This document shows, one piece after another, positions 1 to 8,226 of a stretch of 64,000 nt of DNA. Numbering within the stretch: the first letter of the stretch is position 1; each line of letters begins with the position of its first letter. The DNA is taken from the NCBI RefSeq assembly GCF_041435495.1, contig NZ_CP108644.1:5751501-5815500 (forward strand), given 5' to 3'. Source of the stretch: Streptomyces sp. NBC_01116 (lineage in GTDB: Bacteria; Actinomycetota; Actinomycetes; Streptomycetales; Streptomycetaceae). Both the position numbers and the translations under genes were made by a program. The notes under the pieces are model-generated. The model worked only from the letters and a program-made list of their open reading frames with translations. It did not search any database and was not told the origin of the DNA.

Positions 1-246
1 GTCGCGGGTGGCCGTGAGCGTGGCGACGTGCTCCTTGAGGTCCTGGCCGACGCAGAAGGCGCGCCCGGTGGCCGTGAGCAGCACCGCCCGGACCCCCGCG
101 TCCGCCGACGCCGCCAGCAGCGCGTCCCTCAGAGCGACCTTCGCCGCGGTGTTCATGGCGTTCATCGCGCCGGGTCGGTTGATCGTGATCGTCGCGAGAC
201 CTTCGCTCACGTCGTACAGGACGGTGTTCGCCGGCTCGTCGGCCAT
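1..246 (-). CDS. Enoyl-CoA hydratase/isomerase family protein (N-terminal part, runs off the window)
   Basis: This is the first 82 codons of a crotonase-fold protein; the rest lies beyond base 1. The translation opens with MADEPANTVLYDVSEGLATI and continues through an INRPGAMNAMN strand-turn and a GRAFCVGQDLKEH segment. These match the first beta-strands and the oxyanion-hole/active-site loop of enoyl-CoA hydratases. The family hydrates or isomerises acyl-CoA thioesters in fatty acid or secondary acyl-CoA breakdown; the substrate cannot be told from this fragment. I chose the ATG at 246 because a GAGGGG ribosome-binding site lies about 8 bases upstream. An in-frame ATG at 273 has no such site. 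Confidence 0.85.
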   Translation of the reverse strand, partial: MADEPANTVLYDVSEGLATITINRPGAMNAMNTAAKVALRDALLAASADAGVRAVLLTATGRAFCVGQDLKEHVATLTATRD

Positions 247-561
247 TCCGGTATCCCCTCGCTGCTCGGGCATCGTTGCCACGTCAGGCAAGCATGGCCG
301 ATCCGGAGCTGGGCAGAGATGTGACCTGCGTCTAACAATTGGCTCTCACCTGGGGGTCCGGGGCGGCGCAGTATCGCAGCCGGATCGCCGAATTGGGTGG
401 TTTTGAGAGAGCGCGTTGCGCAAGCGATGCAGACCGATGTTGGTCATCGGGGTCATTGATGCGGGATAATGGCGAAGAAGCAATGTGTTCGATGCCGGTG
501 AGGCAGCGCCTGTCATGGGGCCGCCGGTTGCGATGAGCTGGTTTCAGGAAGGGGAACGAGC
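247..561. other. Intergenic region between divergent genes; candidate promoter for the DUF3117 gene
   Basis: No coding pattern is visible here; third-position GC bias is lost in all frames. A weak sigma-70-like candidate faces right: TTGGTC at 440-445 and GATAAT at 465-470, with a 19-base spacer. It would give a leader of about 85 nt for the small gene at 562. No strong hairpin was seen. Confidence 0.35.
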
Positions 562-729
562 ATGGCGGCCATGAAGCCGCGGACGGGCGACGGCCCGCTC
601 GAGGTGACAAAGGAGGGGCGGGGCATCGTCATGCGCGTTCCGCTCGAAGGCGGCGGTCGGCTTGTTGTCGAGCTGACTCCGGACGAGGCCGATGCCCTCG
701 GCGACGCGCTGAAGAAGGTCGTCGGCTGA
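562..729 (+). CDS. DUF3117 small conserved protein (55 aa)
   Basis: This 55-residue protein starts MAAMKPRTGDGPLEVTKEGR and ends DALGDALKKVVG, matching the DUF3117 family found throughout actinobacteria. The function of the family is unknown. The protein looks like a small beta-hairpin followed by a helix: GRGIVMRVPLEGGGRLVVEL, then TPDEADALGDAL. It has no signal peptide or membrane segment, so it is likely cytosolic. The ATG has an AAGGGG ribosome-binding site 7-8 bases upstream. It is a single gene with opposite-strand neighbours on both sides. It is too short for most ORF cut-offs and easily missed. Confidence 0.9.
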   Translation: MAAMKPRTGDGPLEVTKEGRGIVMRVPLEGGGRLVVELTPDEADALGDALKKVVG

Positions 730-867
730 CGCGGAACGCCCATCACCTTCACCCCTGCCCGGTACGGATCTCTGTTACGGATCTCCGTGCCGGGCAGTGG
801 TGCGTCCTGCCGGGGTTCTCCGTGCCCGCCCGGGGTTCCGCCCGCTCAGCCGCGCGGTTCCGCCCGT

Positions 868-1533
868 TCAGCCGCGCCGGACCGCGCAGAGCAGGCCGTC
901 GCCGACCGGCAGCAGGGTCGACATCAGCTCCTGGCTCTCGCGCACCGCCCGCAGCAGGTCCCGCAGCCGCAGCACCTCGGGCGGCTGGGCCGCGGAGTCG
1001 ACCGTGCGGCCGTCGGCGAAGACGCCCTCGAAGCAGACCAGCCCGCCGGGCCGCAGCAGGCGCAACGATTCAGCGAGCACATCGAGGCTCTCCAGCCGGT
1101 CGCCGTCACAGAAGACGAGGTCGTAGCCGCCGTCCGCGAGCCGGGGCAGGACGTCCAGGGCGCGGCCGGGAATGAACCGGGCCCGGTTGGTGGCGAAGCC
1201 CGCCTCGCGGAACGCCGCACGGGCGAACTGCTGGCGCTCGGGCTCGGGGTCCACCGTGGTCAGGACTCCGTCCGGCCGCATTCCGTGCAGGAGGTAGATG
1301 CCGGACACGCCGGTGCCCGTGCCGATCTCCGCGACCGCTTTGGCGTCGGCGGCGGCTGCCAGCAGGCGCAGCGCGGCGCCGGTGCCCGGTGACACCGAGC
1401 GAAGCCCCAGCTCGCAGGCCCGCTCCCGGGCCCCGTGCAGTGCTTCGTCCTCGGCGACAAAGGCGTCGGCGAACGCCCAGCTCGTCTGCCGGTTGGCGGT
1501 GATGACCCTCTCCTGTCCCCGTAGTTGGCGCAA
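868..1533 (-). CDS. O-methyltransferase family 3 (SAM-dependent)
   Basis: A 221-aa class I methyltransferase. Motif I, AEIGTGTGVSGIYLL, binds S-adenosylmethionine. It is followed by a TVDPEPERQQFAR acidic loop and an LVFCDGDRLESLDVL motif, as in catechol-O-methyltransferase-like (PF01596) proteins. The natural substrate is unknown. Divergent placement next to the SigE-type sigma gene is conserved in mycobacteria (Rv1220c). The start appears to be TTG at 1533: the conserved N-terminus RGQERVITANRQTSWAF follows at once, and no ATG or GTG is available. A TACAGT -10-like hexamer (minus strand, 1539-1544) sits 5 bases upstream with no Shine-Dalgarno site, so translation may be leaderless. Confidence 0.85.
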   Translation of the reverse strand: MRQLRGQERVITANRQTSWAFADAFVAEDEALHGARERACELGLRSVSPGTGAALRLLAAAADAKAVAEIGTGTGVSGIYLLHGMRPDGVLTTVDPEPERQQFARAAFREAGFATNRARFIPGRALDVLPRLADGGYDLVFCDGDRLESLDVLAESLRLLRPGGLVCFEGVFADGRTVDSAAQPPEVLRLRDLLRAVRESQELMSTLLPVGDGLLCAVRRG

Positions 1534-1557
1534 CGGTGACTGTATCCGCTGGACCCG

Positions 1558-1583
1558 GGAACCCGCAGATGGGACCGGGCGTT
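1558..1583 (+). promoter_or_regulatory. ECF-type promoter upstream of the sigma factor gene (putative autoregulation)
   Basis: GGAACC (1558-1563), a 16-base spacer and CGTTG beginning at 1580 fit the GGAAC-N16/17-CGTT pattern used by ECF sigma factors, including mycobacterial SigE. The start site would be near 1590, leaving a leader of about 120 nt before the gene at 1712. Autoregulation is an inference from the pattern and position. Confidence 0.6.
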
Positions 1584-1711
1584 GTGCATGCAGTGGGGAA
1601 AGCGCAGCGAGCAGGTCCGCGGATCGGACCGGCGAGCTGCGGGAAAGTCCCGGGTGACGCCCGGCCCCAGCAGGGAAAAAGGCTTATCCGGAGCTAACGG
1701 GCGAGGTGGCT

Positions 1712-2473
1712 ATGGTAGGGGCTCCACTGGACACCACCAGAGCCGATAGGGGAGGTGCGGCTGCGCCTGTGGACCGGGGAGGGATGCTGCGGCGTCTCCT
1801 CAGGTCGGCCGGTGAGCCGAAATCCGTGACCGACATTGCTGACCGTTCTTCCGAAGACTCCGCACCAACCGCGACCTTCGCCTCTGATGCGGATTCTCAG
1901 GCGTGGACCCCGCCCTCATGGGAAGAGATCGTCAGCACGCACAGCGGTCGTGTGTACCGCCTCGCCTACCGGCTGACGGGAAACCAGCACGACGCCGAGG
2001 ACCTGACCCAGGAGGTCTTCGTCCGGGTGTTCCGCTCGCTGTCGACGTACACGCCCGGCACCTTCGAGGGCTGGCTCCACCGCATCACCACCAATCTCTT
2101 CCTGGACATGGTCCGGCGCAAGCAGCGCATCCGCTTCGACTCGCTCGGCGACGACGCGGCCGAGCGCCTGCCGAGCCGTGAGCCGTCCCCGCAGCAGGTC
2201 TTCAACGACACCCACTTCGACGCCGACGTGCAGCAGGCGCTGGACACCCTCGCGCCCGAATTCCGTGCGGCCGTGGTCCTCTGCGACATCGAGGGCCTCA
2301 GCTACGAGGAGATCGCCGCGACCCTCGGGGTGAAGCTCGGCACCGTCCGCAGCCGTATCCACCGCGGCCGCTCGCACCTGCGCAAGGCGCTCAAGCACCG
2401 TTCGCCCGAGGCCCGCGCCGAGCAGCGGTCCCTGGCGGACGCGGTCCTGGCGGGGGAGGGCGGAACGGCGTGA
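1712..2473 (+). CDS. ECF RNA polymerase sigma factor, mycobacterial SigE-type
   Basis: A 253-aa ECF sigma factor. Sigma region 2 is at about residues 75-138, with RLAYRLTGNQHDAEDLTQEV and the GWLHRITTNLFLD promoter-melting segment. Region 4 is at about 170-228, with SYEEIAATLGVKLGTVRSRI forming the -35-binding helix-turn-helix. It is longer than a typical ECF factor because of a 70-residue N-terminal extension, as in mycobacterial SigE. The order methyltransferase, sigma, anti-sigma, HtrA, TatB matches Rv1220c-Rv1224, so a cell-envelope stress role is likely. The start is ATG 1712, with GAGG just upstream; GTG 1706 and ATG 1784 are alternatives. The stop overlaps the next GTG by 4 bases (GTGA), so the two are translationally coupled. 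It should not be confused with S. coelicolor sigE, a different ECF factor. Confidence 0.93.
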   Translation: MVGAPLDTTRADRGGAAAPVDRGGMLRRLLRSAGEPKSVTDIADRSSEDSAPTATFASDADSQAWTPPSWEEIVSTHSGRVYRLAYRLTGNQHDAEDLTQEVFVRVFRSLSTYTPGTFEGWLHRITTNLFLDMVRRKQRIRFDSLGDDAAERLPSREPSPQQVFNDTHFDADVQQALDTLAPEFRAAVVLCDIEGLSYEEIAATLGVKLGTVRSRIHRGRSHLRKALKHRSPEARAEQRSLADAVLAGEGGTA

Positions 2474-3525
2474 GCGGCACAGGACCCACCCCCGCGGAAG
2501 CGCACCTGGGGGACCGACTCGCCGCGCTGGTCGACGGCGAGCTGAAACACGACGCCCGCGAGCGGGTCCTGGCCCACCTGGCGACCTGCGCCAAGTGCAA
2601 GGCCGAGGCCGACGCCCAGCGCCGCCTCAAGAGCGCTTTCGCCATGTCCTCCTCCCCTTCGCCCTCCGAGGGGTTCCTGGCCCGCTTGCAGGGCCTTCCC
2701 GGGGGTCCTGGCGGCGACGACACCGGCTCCGGCGGACCGTTCGGCGGTCGGGGGCCCTTCGCCGACGAGTTCTTCCCCGGGCTGCGGCCCTCCGGCGGCA
2801 GCACCCGCACCGACACCGCGTCCTCCCCCCTGGACGGCTTCGGCTACCTCCCCGCCGCCCACGGCTCCACCGCAGTGCTGCCCGGCGGCCCCGCCTCCGG
2901 TTCGGTCTTCCGCATACACGACGTGGCCCGCGACGCGGACCGCTCGCCCTGGCGCGGGCGGCGCTTCGCGTTCGCCGCGGCCAGCGCCGTCTCCCTCGCG
3001 GCCATCGCGCTGGGCGGCACCCTGCCGCTGGGCTCCGGCCCCGAGCCCTCCCTGCGCGCCGAGGGCGCCGGCAACAACGTCACCCCGCTCGACGCCGCGA
3101 CCCGTGCCGAGAACGGCGCGAAAGCGGTAAGCCGCCGGGGCGGCGGCGCCCTCGCGGTGACCGGCGACGGCCGGGCGGCCGAGCGGCCCGGTTTCGGCAC
3201 GGCCCCCGCCGGGACGAACCGGGTGCCCTCGACGCTCAGCGGTGCGACACCGGTGGTTCCGTCCGTCACCCCTCCGGTGAACCGGCAGGGCCCGCCGACC
3301 GCCCCGCCGCTGTTCGGCGTGCAGGCCGCGGGCGGGCACCCCTTCACGCTCCCCGTGCTGAACGTGTCCGTGTCGCCACTGATACGCCCGGCGATGTCCG
3401 GCAGCGGCACCCCGCTGCTGGCGGCGGCGCTCGGCGGCGGTGCGACACCCAAGGCGGTCCCCTCCTCGGTGGCCCCGGGCTCGCCCGCCAACGATCTGGC
3501 GAGCCCGCTTTCCCCCCGGCCCTGA
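2470..3525 (+). CDS. Anti-sigma factor, zinc-finger (zf-HC2/RseA-like), single-pass membrane protein
   Basis: A 351-aa protein. Its N-terminus carries the H36-x3-C40-x2-C43 ZAS-type zinc motif (AHLATCAKC) that binds and inhibits ECF sigma factors. One hydrophobic helix follows at about residues 164-187 (FAFAAASAVSLAAIALGG). The remainder is an Ala/Pro/Gly-rich extracytoplasmic tail with no recognisable domain. It overlaps the sigma gene by 4 bases, so the two proteins are made in step. The topology suggests that an envelope signal, probably proteolysis, releases the sigma factor. The HtrA-type protease encoded next is an obvious candidate for that pathway. It is much longer than mycobacterial RseA. 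Confidence 0.88.
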   Translation: MSGTGPTPAEAHLGDRLAALVDGELKHDARERVLAHLATCAKCKAEADAQRRLKSAFAMSSSPSPSEGFLARLQGLPGGPGGDDTGSGGPFGGRGPFADEFFPGLRPSGGSTRTDTASSPLDGFGYLPAAHGSTAVLPGGPASGSVFRIHDVARDADRSPWRGRRFAFAAASAVSLAAIALGGTLPLGSGPEPSLRAEGAGNNVTPLDAATRAENGAKAVSRRGGGALAVTGDGRAAERPGFGTAPAGTNRVPSTLSGATPVVPSVTPPVNRQGPPTAPPLFGVQAAGGHPFTLPVLNVSVSPLIRPAMSGSGTPLLAAALGGGATPKAVPSSVAPGSPANDLASPLSPRP

Positions 3526-3614
3526 CCGGGCCCTGCGCGGGCGTTCGCAAACCTGGTTGAATTCCGGTGAGGGACGCCTCGGTGGGGCGTACAGAGGCCA
3601 GTTGCGGGGAGAGC

Positions 3615-5501
3615 ATGGACGACGGGAAGCCCACCGGGCCGCAGGCGAAGTGGTGGAGCCGCCCCACGGCGGGGCGTGCCGAGCGCACGGAGCCGGACAG
3701 CGGGCCGGCCCCGTCCGACGCTCGGCCGGGCCCGGCCGAGGACCGCGAACCGACGGCCCCGGACCCGGCCACGACCCCGGCCCCGGCCCCGGCTCCGGAT
3801 CGCATGGCCCCGGCGCCGCCTTCCGACCTCGCGGGCCGGCCGGAGGAGCACGCAGGCCAGGAGGTTCCGCGGCCCCGCCCGTCCGGGGCCCCGCTGCACG
3901 AGCCCGACGAGTACAGCACCCCGCCCTACGGCGGCCCCGGCCCCTGGGCGCCCGCCCCGCCGGTGCAGCGGCCCACCCCGGCCCACGGCACCGTCGTACC
4001 GCCGGGGGCCGGAACACCGGCCCCGCCGTACGCCGGGACGAACGGCGCCGGAACCCCGCCCCCCGCGCCGGCGCCCGCCCCGGCCCCGGCCCCGGCGCCG
4101 CGATCCGCTCCCGCCGACGCCTTCACGCCCCCGGGGTCCCACGCGCAGGCCCACGCGCCTGCCCAGCACACGGTGGCCCCCGGGGCCCACGCCGCCCACG
4201 CACCGCAGCCGCCGCACGGAGCCCCCGAGCAGCCGCCGCACGGAGCCCCCGAGCACCAGGGGCAGCACCCCGCGCCGCACCCGCGGGCGCAGCAGCACAC
4301 GCAGTGGCTCCAGTACGACCCGTGGGGCGCTCCCGGGCAGCCGCTGACCCGTCCGGGACCGCCCGAGGGCGCCGAGCCCGGCCGCGGGAAGAAGCGCCGT
4401 GGCGGGGCGTTCATGGGGGTGCTCCTGCTCACCCTGGTCGCCGGCGGCATCGGCGGCGGCGTCGGCGCGTACATCGAGCGCAACGGCGGCCTGACCACCG
4501 TCGAGCTGCCGCAGGCGGGCCGCGACACCGGCGACCGGGCCCCCGACAGCGTCGCGGGCATCGCCGCCAGCGCCCTGCCCAGCGTGGTCACCCTGCATGT
4601 CAGCGGCACCGCCGAGTCCGGCACGGGCACCGGCTTCGTCCTCGACGGCCAGGGCCACATCCTCACCAACAACCACGTCGTCGCCCCGGCCGGGACCAGC
4701 GGCGACATCACCGTGACGTTCAGCAGCGGCGAGACGGCGTCCGCCGAGCTCGTCGGCAAGGACAGCGGCTACGACCTCGCGGTCGTCAAGGTCCGCGGGG
4801 TCTCCGGACTCAAGCCCCTGCCGCTCGGCAACTCCGACAACGTCCAGGTCGGCGACCCGGTGGTGGCCATCGGCGCCCCCTTCGACCTGTCCAACACGGT
4901 GACCTCGGGCATCATCAGCGCCAAGCAGCGGCCGATCACCGCGGGCGGCGAGAAGGGCGACGGCAGCGACATCAGCTACGTCGACGCCCTCCAGACCGAC
5001 GCCCCGATCAACCCGGGCAACTCCGGCGGACCGCTGGTCGACACCCAGGCCCACGTCATCGGCATCAACAGCGCCATCCGCGCCGCCGACAGCGCCAAGG
5101 GCCCCGAGGCGGGCGGCCAGTCCGGCTCCATCGGCCTCGGCTTCGCGATACCCATCAACCAGGGCAAGCGCGTCGCCGAGGAGCTGATCAGCACGGGCAA
5201 GGCCACCCATCCCGTCATCGGCGTCACGCTGGACATGAAGTACACCGGCGACGGGGCCAAGGTCGGCACGGAGGGCGCCGACGGCGCGCCCGCCGTCGCG
5301 AAGGACGGCCCCGCCGCCCGGGCGGGCATCCGGTCCGGCGACGTCATCACCCACGTCAAGGGCCAGCGGGTGCACAGCGGCGAGGAGCTGATCGTCAAGA
5401 TCCGGGCCCACCGCCCCGGCGACGAGCTCGACCTCAAGCTGACCCGCGGCGGCGAGGAGCGCACGGTGACCCTGACGCTCGGCTCGGCGAGCGGCACGTG
5501 A
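3615..5501 (+). CDS. htrA: HtrA/DegP-type membrane-anchored serine protease with PDZ domain
   Basis: A 628-aa trypsin-fold protease. A 260-residue Pro/Ala/His-rich cytosolic tail precedes one transmembrane helix (about 270-292, FMGVLLLTLVAGGIGGGVGAY). The catalytic triad is complete: His354 (NNHVV), Asp387 (GYDLAVV) and Ser470 (NPGNSGGPLV). A C-terminal PDZ domain follows (AARAGIRSGDVITHVKGQRV). It likely degrades or refolds damaged exported proteins and may act in signalling with the anti-sigma factor upstream. The chosen start is ATG 3615, with GGGGAG upstream. A GTG at 3567 in the same frame has no ribosome site. The tail contains a perfect 24-bp duplication at 4206-4253. Confidence 0.92.
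   Translation: MDDGKPTGPQAKWWSRPTAGRAERTEPDSGPAPSDARPGPAEDREPTAPDPATTPAPAPAPDRMAPAPPSDLAGRPEEHAGQEVPRPRPSGAPLHEPDEYSTPPYGGPGPWAPAPPVQRPTPAHGTVVPPGAGTPAPPYAGTNGAGTPPPAPAPAPAPAPAPRSAPADAFTPPGSHAQAHAPAQHTVAPGAHAAHAPQPPHGAPEQPPHGAPEHQGQHPAPHPRAQQHTQWLQYDPWGAPGQPLTRPGPPEGAEPGRGKKRRGGAFMGVLLLTLVAGGIGGGVGAYIERNGGLTTVELPQAGRDTGDRAPDSVAGIAASALPSVVTLHVSGTAESGTGTGFVLDGQGHILTNNHVVAPAGTSGDITVTFSSGETASAELVGKDSGYDLAVVKVRGVSGLKPLPLGNSDNVQVGDPVVAIGAPFDLSNTVTSGIISAKQRPITAGGEKGDGSDISYVDALQTDAPINPGNSGGPLVDTQAHVIGINSAIRAADSAKGPEAGGQSGSIGLGFAIPINQGKRVAEELISTGKATHPVIGVTLDMKYTGDGAKVGTEGADGAPAVAKDGPAARAGIRSGDVITHVKGQRVHSGEELIVKIRAHRPGDELDLKLTRGGEERTVTLTLGSASGT
4206..4253 (+). repeat. Perfect 24-bp tandem duplication inside the HtrA cytosolic tail
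   Basis: Two identical 24-bp units encode QPPHGAPE twice in frame, within a His/Pro/Ala-rich linker. Replication slippage here would change tail length without a frameshift. Confidence 0.85.
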
Positions 5502-5620
5502 CGTCCACCGCGAGGTACCGCCCGGACACCTTCGACAGGTACCTTTGACCGGTCCGGGCAGCTGGGAGACCCGGGCCGCGATCGCACGGAGAACACGCGG
5601 AGAACACGAGGAGCAACAAG

Positions 5621-6121
5621 GTGTTCAATGACATTGGCGCACTGGAGCTGTTGACGCTCGGGGTGCTGGCCGTGCTGGTCTTCGGCCCCGACAAGCTGCC
5701 CAAGCTGATCCAGGACGTCACGCGCACCATCCGTAAGATCCGCGAGTTCTCCGACAGCGCGAAGGAAGACATCCGCTCGGAGCTGGGCCCGCAGTTCAAG
5801 GACTTCGAGTTCGAGGACCTCAACCCCAAGACGTTCGTCCGCAAGCAGCTGATGGACGGCAACGACGACCTGGGGCTGAAGGAGATCCGCGAGAGCTTCG
5901 ACCTGCGCAAGGACCTGGCCGACGTCACCGACGCGGTCAACGGGCGCACCCCGACCGCGTCCGATACCGCCAACAGTGCGGCGAACGGCTCGGCGGGCGC
6001 GTCGTCGGACGGCACGGTGACCAGCCTCACCAAGACCGGCGACACCGCCCCTGACCTGCTGAAGAAGACCCCGCAGCAGACGCAGCCCGAGCGCCCGCCG
6101 TTCGATGCGGACGCCACCTGA
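5621..6121 (+). CDS. tatB: Sec-independent protein translocase TatB
   Basis: A 166-aa TatB protein with a short N-terminal transmembrane helix (ALELLTLGVLAVLVFGPDKL). The FGPDKLP hinge and an amphipathic helix rich in K, R and E are typical of the family. TatB works with TatC as the receptor for folded twin-arginine proteins in the cytoplasmic membrane. The GTG start has a good GAGGAG site 8 bases upstream. A degraded Ser/Ala-rich C-terminal tail is normal. Its place after HtrA mirrors Rv1224. The upstream gap holds two AGGTACC copies (5511-5517 and 5536-5542) of unknown meaning. Confidence 0.93.
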   Translation: MFNDIGALELLTLGVLAVLVFGPDKLPKLIQDVTRTIRKIREFSDSAKEDIRSELGPQFKDFEFEDLNPKTFVRKQLMDGNDDLGLKEIRESFDLRKDLADVTDAVNGRTPTASDTANSAANGSAGASSDGTVTSLTKTGDTAPDLLKKTPQQTQPERPPFDADAT

Positions 6122-6247
6122 CCCCCGGTCAATCCCGACTCGTCCGGACGGTATGGCTATTCTCCATCTGTCCGGTTGCGAGGATGCCCAAGCCCGCGGG
6201 GGGCGGGCCGCTCCGGATCATGACTGATCGAGGAGGCGGCCGCGCAG

Positions 6248-6907
6248 ATGGAGACGACGAGTCGGATTGATACGGACGGTGTCCCGGGCACGGCCACGGC
6301 GGAGGAGGGGCCGGCGACGCGGCGTGCCGTCGACGGCTACCGGGAAGCGACCTTCCCCTGGTACGGGCTGGACGAGGCCTTCACCGGCCCGCGCTGGCTG
6401 ATGCAGGTCGGCACCGCCGCGGACGGCACGGTGCAGCACGGCGCGACCGGGCACGGCGACGAGCCGTCGGTGAAGTCGGACGGTTCCACCGACAAGGAGC
6501 GGTTCGCGGCGGTGATCACCGTGGCCGCGAGCCCGGTGAGACGCAGCGGCGACGGTACGGGCGTGCTGGACGCCACCACGGTGTCCTCGGCGGCCTGGCT
6601 CGCGGGCTCCGGCCTGCTGGCGTACACCTGGCCGCCCCAGATGGACCACACCCTGCGCGACGACTGGCTGGACCAGCAGACCGAGACGGCGTTCACCCTC
6701 GCCGACGACCTCGGCAGCGCGCCCTGGACGACGCTCTCCCTCCCGGTGGACGGCGTGCCGGTGGAGTTCCACTACCGGGAGTCCGAGTTCGGCTGGATCC
6801 TCGCCGGATCCGCCCACGAGGGCGTGCACATCGGCGCTTACGGGCGGGGGATGAGCGCGTACGGCCTCGGCTTCGCGGCCATCAAGGACATCGGGACGTA
6901 CGCGTAG
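6248..6907 (+). CDS. Conserved hypothetical protein (219 aa)
   Basis: I do not recognise a named domain. The protein is soluble, without signal peptide or membrane helix. It is rich in Trp/Tyr, with motifs FPWYGLDEAFTGPRWLMQ, LLAYTWPPQMDHTLRDDWLD and SEFGWILAGSAHEGVHIGAY. Codon use is strongly GC3-biased, supporting coding on this strand. An AGGAGG site lies about 12 bases before the ATG, somewhat far. It sits between tatB and mrp, where Streptomyces genomes usually carry a conserved gene of unknown function. Confidence 0.75.
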   Translation: METTSRIDTDGVPGTATAEEGPATRRAVDGYREATFPWYGLDEAFTGPRWLMQVGTAADGTVQHGATGHGDEPSVKSDGSTDKERFAAVITVAASPVRRSGDGTGVLDATTVSSAAWLAGSGLLAYTWPPQMDHTLRDDWLDQQTETAFTLADDLGSAPWTTLSLPVDGVPVEFHYRESEFGWILAGSAHEGVHIGAYGRGMSAYGLGFAAIKDIGTYA

Positions 6908-6934
6908 CGACGCGACAGCCGGGACGTGCGCGCG

Positions 6935-6982
6935 GCGACCCGCCCCGCGCGGCCCGGGCGAAGCGACCCGCCCCGCGCGGCC
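6935..6982. repeat. Two direct 20-bp copies in the tatB-side/mrp intergenic gap
   Basis: GCGACCCGCCCCGCGCGGCC occurs at 6935-6954 and again at 6963-6982, with a 28-bp period. It lies between convergent genes. No function is evident. Confidence 0.7.
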
Positions 6983-6998
6983 TGCGCGCGGCGACGCG

Positions 6999-7033
6999 AC
7001 AGGGCGGGCCGGATGACCACCGGCCCGCCCTGT
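6999..7033 (-). terminator. Stem-loop terminator between convergent genes
   Basis: ACAGGGCGGGCCGG and its exact complement form a 14-bp stem with a 7-base loop. It lies 16 bases beyond the stop of mrp. There is no U-tract, as is usual in Streptomyces. It could serve both strands. Confidence 0.75.
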
Positions 7034-7049
7034 GCCGCCCCGAGGAGCG

Positions 7050-8183
7050 TCAGAACTTGTTGCGCGGGGTGATCCCCAGCGACATGCCCGACAGGCCGCG
7101 CTGACGGCCGCCCAGCTTCTGCGCGATCGAGCGCAGCGCGCTGCCGGCCGGGGAGTCGGGGTCGGACAGGACGACCGGCTTGCCCTCGTCGCCGCCCTCG
7201 CGCAGCCGTACGTCGATCGGGATCGAGCCGAGCACCGGCACCTCGGCGCCGACGGTCCGCGTCAGCCCCTCGGCGACCCGTGCGCCGCCGCCCGAGCCGA
7301 ACACGTCGACCATCTCGTCGCAGTGCGGGCACGGCATGCCCGACATGTTCTCCACCACGCCGACGATCTTCTGGTGGGTCTGCACGGCGATCGAGCCGGC
7401 CCGCTCGGCCACCTCGGCCGCCGCCTGCTGCGGGGTCGTGACGACCAGGATCTCCGCGTTCGGCACGAGCTGTGCGACCGAGATCGCGATGTCGCCGGTG
7501 CCCGGCGGCAGGTCGAGCAGCAGGACGTCCAGGTCGCCCCAGAACACATCGGCGAGGAACTGCTGGAGCGCCCGGTGCAGCATCGGACCGCGCCAGACCA
7601 CGGGCGCGTTGCCCGGGGTGAACATGCCGATGGAGATGACCTTCACACCGTGCGCGGACGGCGGCATGATCATGTTCTCGACCTGGGTGGGCTTGCCGTC
7701 CGCACCGAGCATCCGGGGCACGCTGTGCCCGTAGATGTCCGCGTCCACGACGCCGACCTTCAGCCCGTCGGCCGCCATCGCCGCGGCGAGGTTCACCGTC
7801 ACCGACGACTTGCCGACGCCGCCCTTGCCGGAGGCGACCGCGTACACCCGGGTCAGCGAGCCGGGCTGGGCGAAGGGCACCTCCCGCTCGGCGGTGCCGC
7901 CGCGCAGCGAGTTCGCCAGGTCCTTGCGCTGTTCGTCGCTCATGACGTCGAGGGTCACCTCGACCCGCGAGACGCCCTCGACCCGGGCGACCGCCTCGGT
8001 CACGTTCCGGGTGATCGTCTCGCGCATCGGACAGCCGGAGACCGTGAGATACACCGTGACAGCGACTACACCGTCAGGATCGATCTCGACCGATTTCACC
8101 ATGCCCAGCTCGGTGATCGGGCGGTGGATCTCCGGGTCGTTCACTGTCGCCAGTGCCTCAAGCACCGCGTCTTCCGTAGCCAT
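7050..8183 (-). CDS. mrp: Mrp/ApbC family Fe-S cluster carrier ATPase
   Basis: A 377-aa MinD-like P-loop ATPase. An N-terminal MIP18/DUF59 domain (residues 1-95, NDPEIHRPITELGMVKSV) carries the SGCPMRETI cysteine motif. The deviant Walker A GKGGVGKSS follows at about 119-127, then Walker B-like DVLLLDLPPGTGD. A conserved C-x2-C (MPCPHC) near the C-terminus bridges a 4Fe-4S cluster in the dimer. The protein delivers Fe-S clusters to apo-enzymes. I chose ATG 8183, where homology begins. A GTG at 8246 would overlap the upstream DUF1003 gene by 20 bases. Confidence 0.92.
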   Translation of the reverse strand: MATEDAVLEALATVNDPEIHRPITELGMVKSVEIDPDGVVAVTVYLTVSGCPMRETITRNVTEAVARVEGVSRVEVTLDVMSDEQRKDLANSLRGGTAEREVPFAQPGSLTRVYAVASGKGGVGKSSVTVNLAAAMAADGLKVGVVDADIYGHSVPRMLGADGKPTQVENMIMPPSAHGVKVISIGMFTPGNAPVVWRGPMLHRALQQFLADVFWGDLDVLLLDLPPGTGDIAISVAQLVPNAEILVVTTPQQAAAEVAERAGSIAVQTHQKIVGVVENMSGMPCPHCDEMVDVFGSGGGARVAEGLTRTVGAEVPVLGSIPIDVRLREGGDEGKPVVLSDPDSPAGSALRSIAQKLGGRQRGLSGMSLGITPRNKF

Positions 8184-8226
8184 ACGGACGATGTTACGGC
8201 GCGGAGCGCTACGGGCGGGTAGCTCT

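Noticed and set aside
3776..4100. GGCCCC-type simple repeats as a replication or recombination element
   Set aside because: They are codon repeats for Pro/Ala in the disordered HtrA tail and are common in high-GC genomes.
2302..5411. Long open frames on the minus strand (571 and 855 codons) opposite the sigma/anti-sigma/htrA genes
   Set aside because: They are antisense shadows produced by extreme GC3 bias; the translations are Gly/Arg/Ala-rich and have no domains, while the plus-strand products have complete family motifs.
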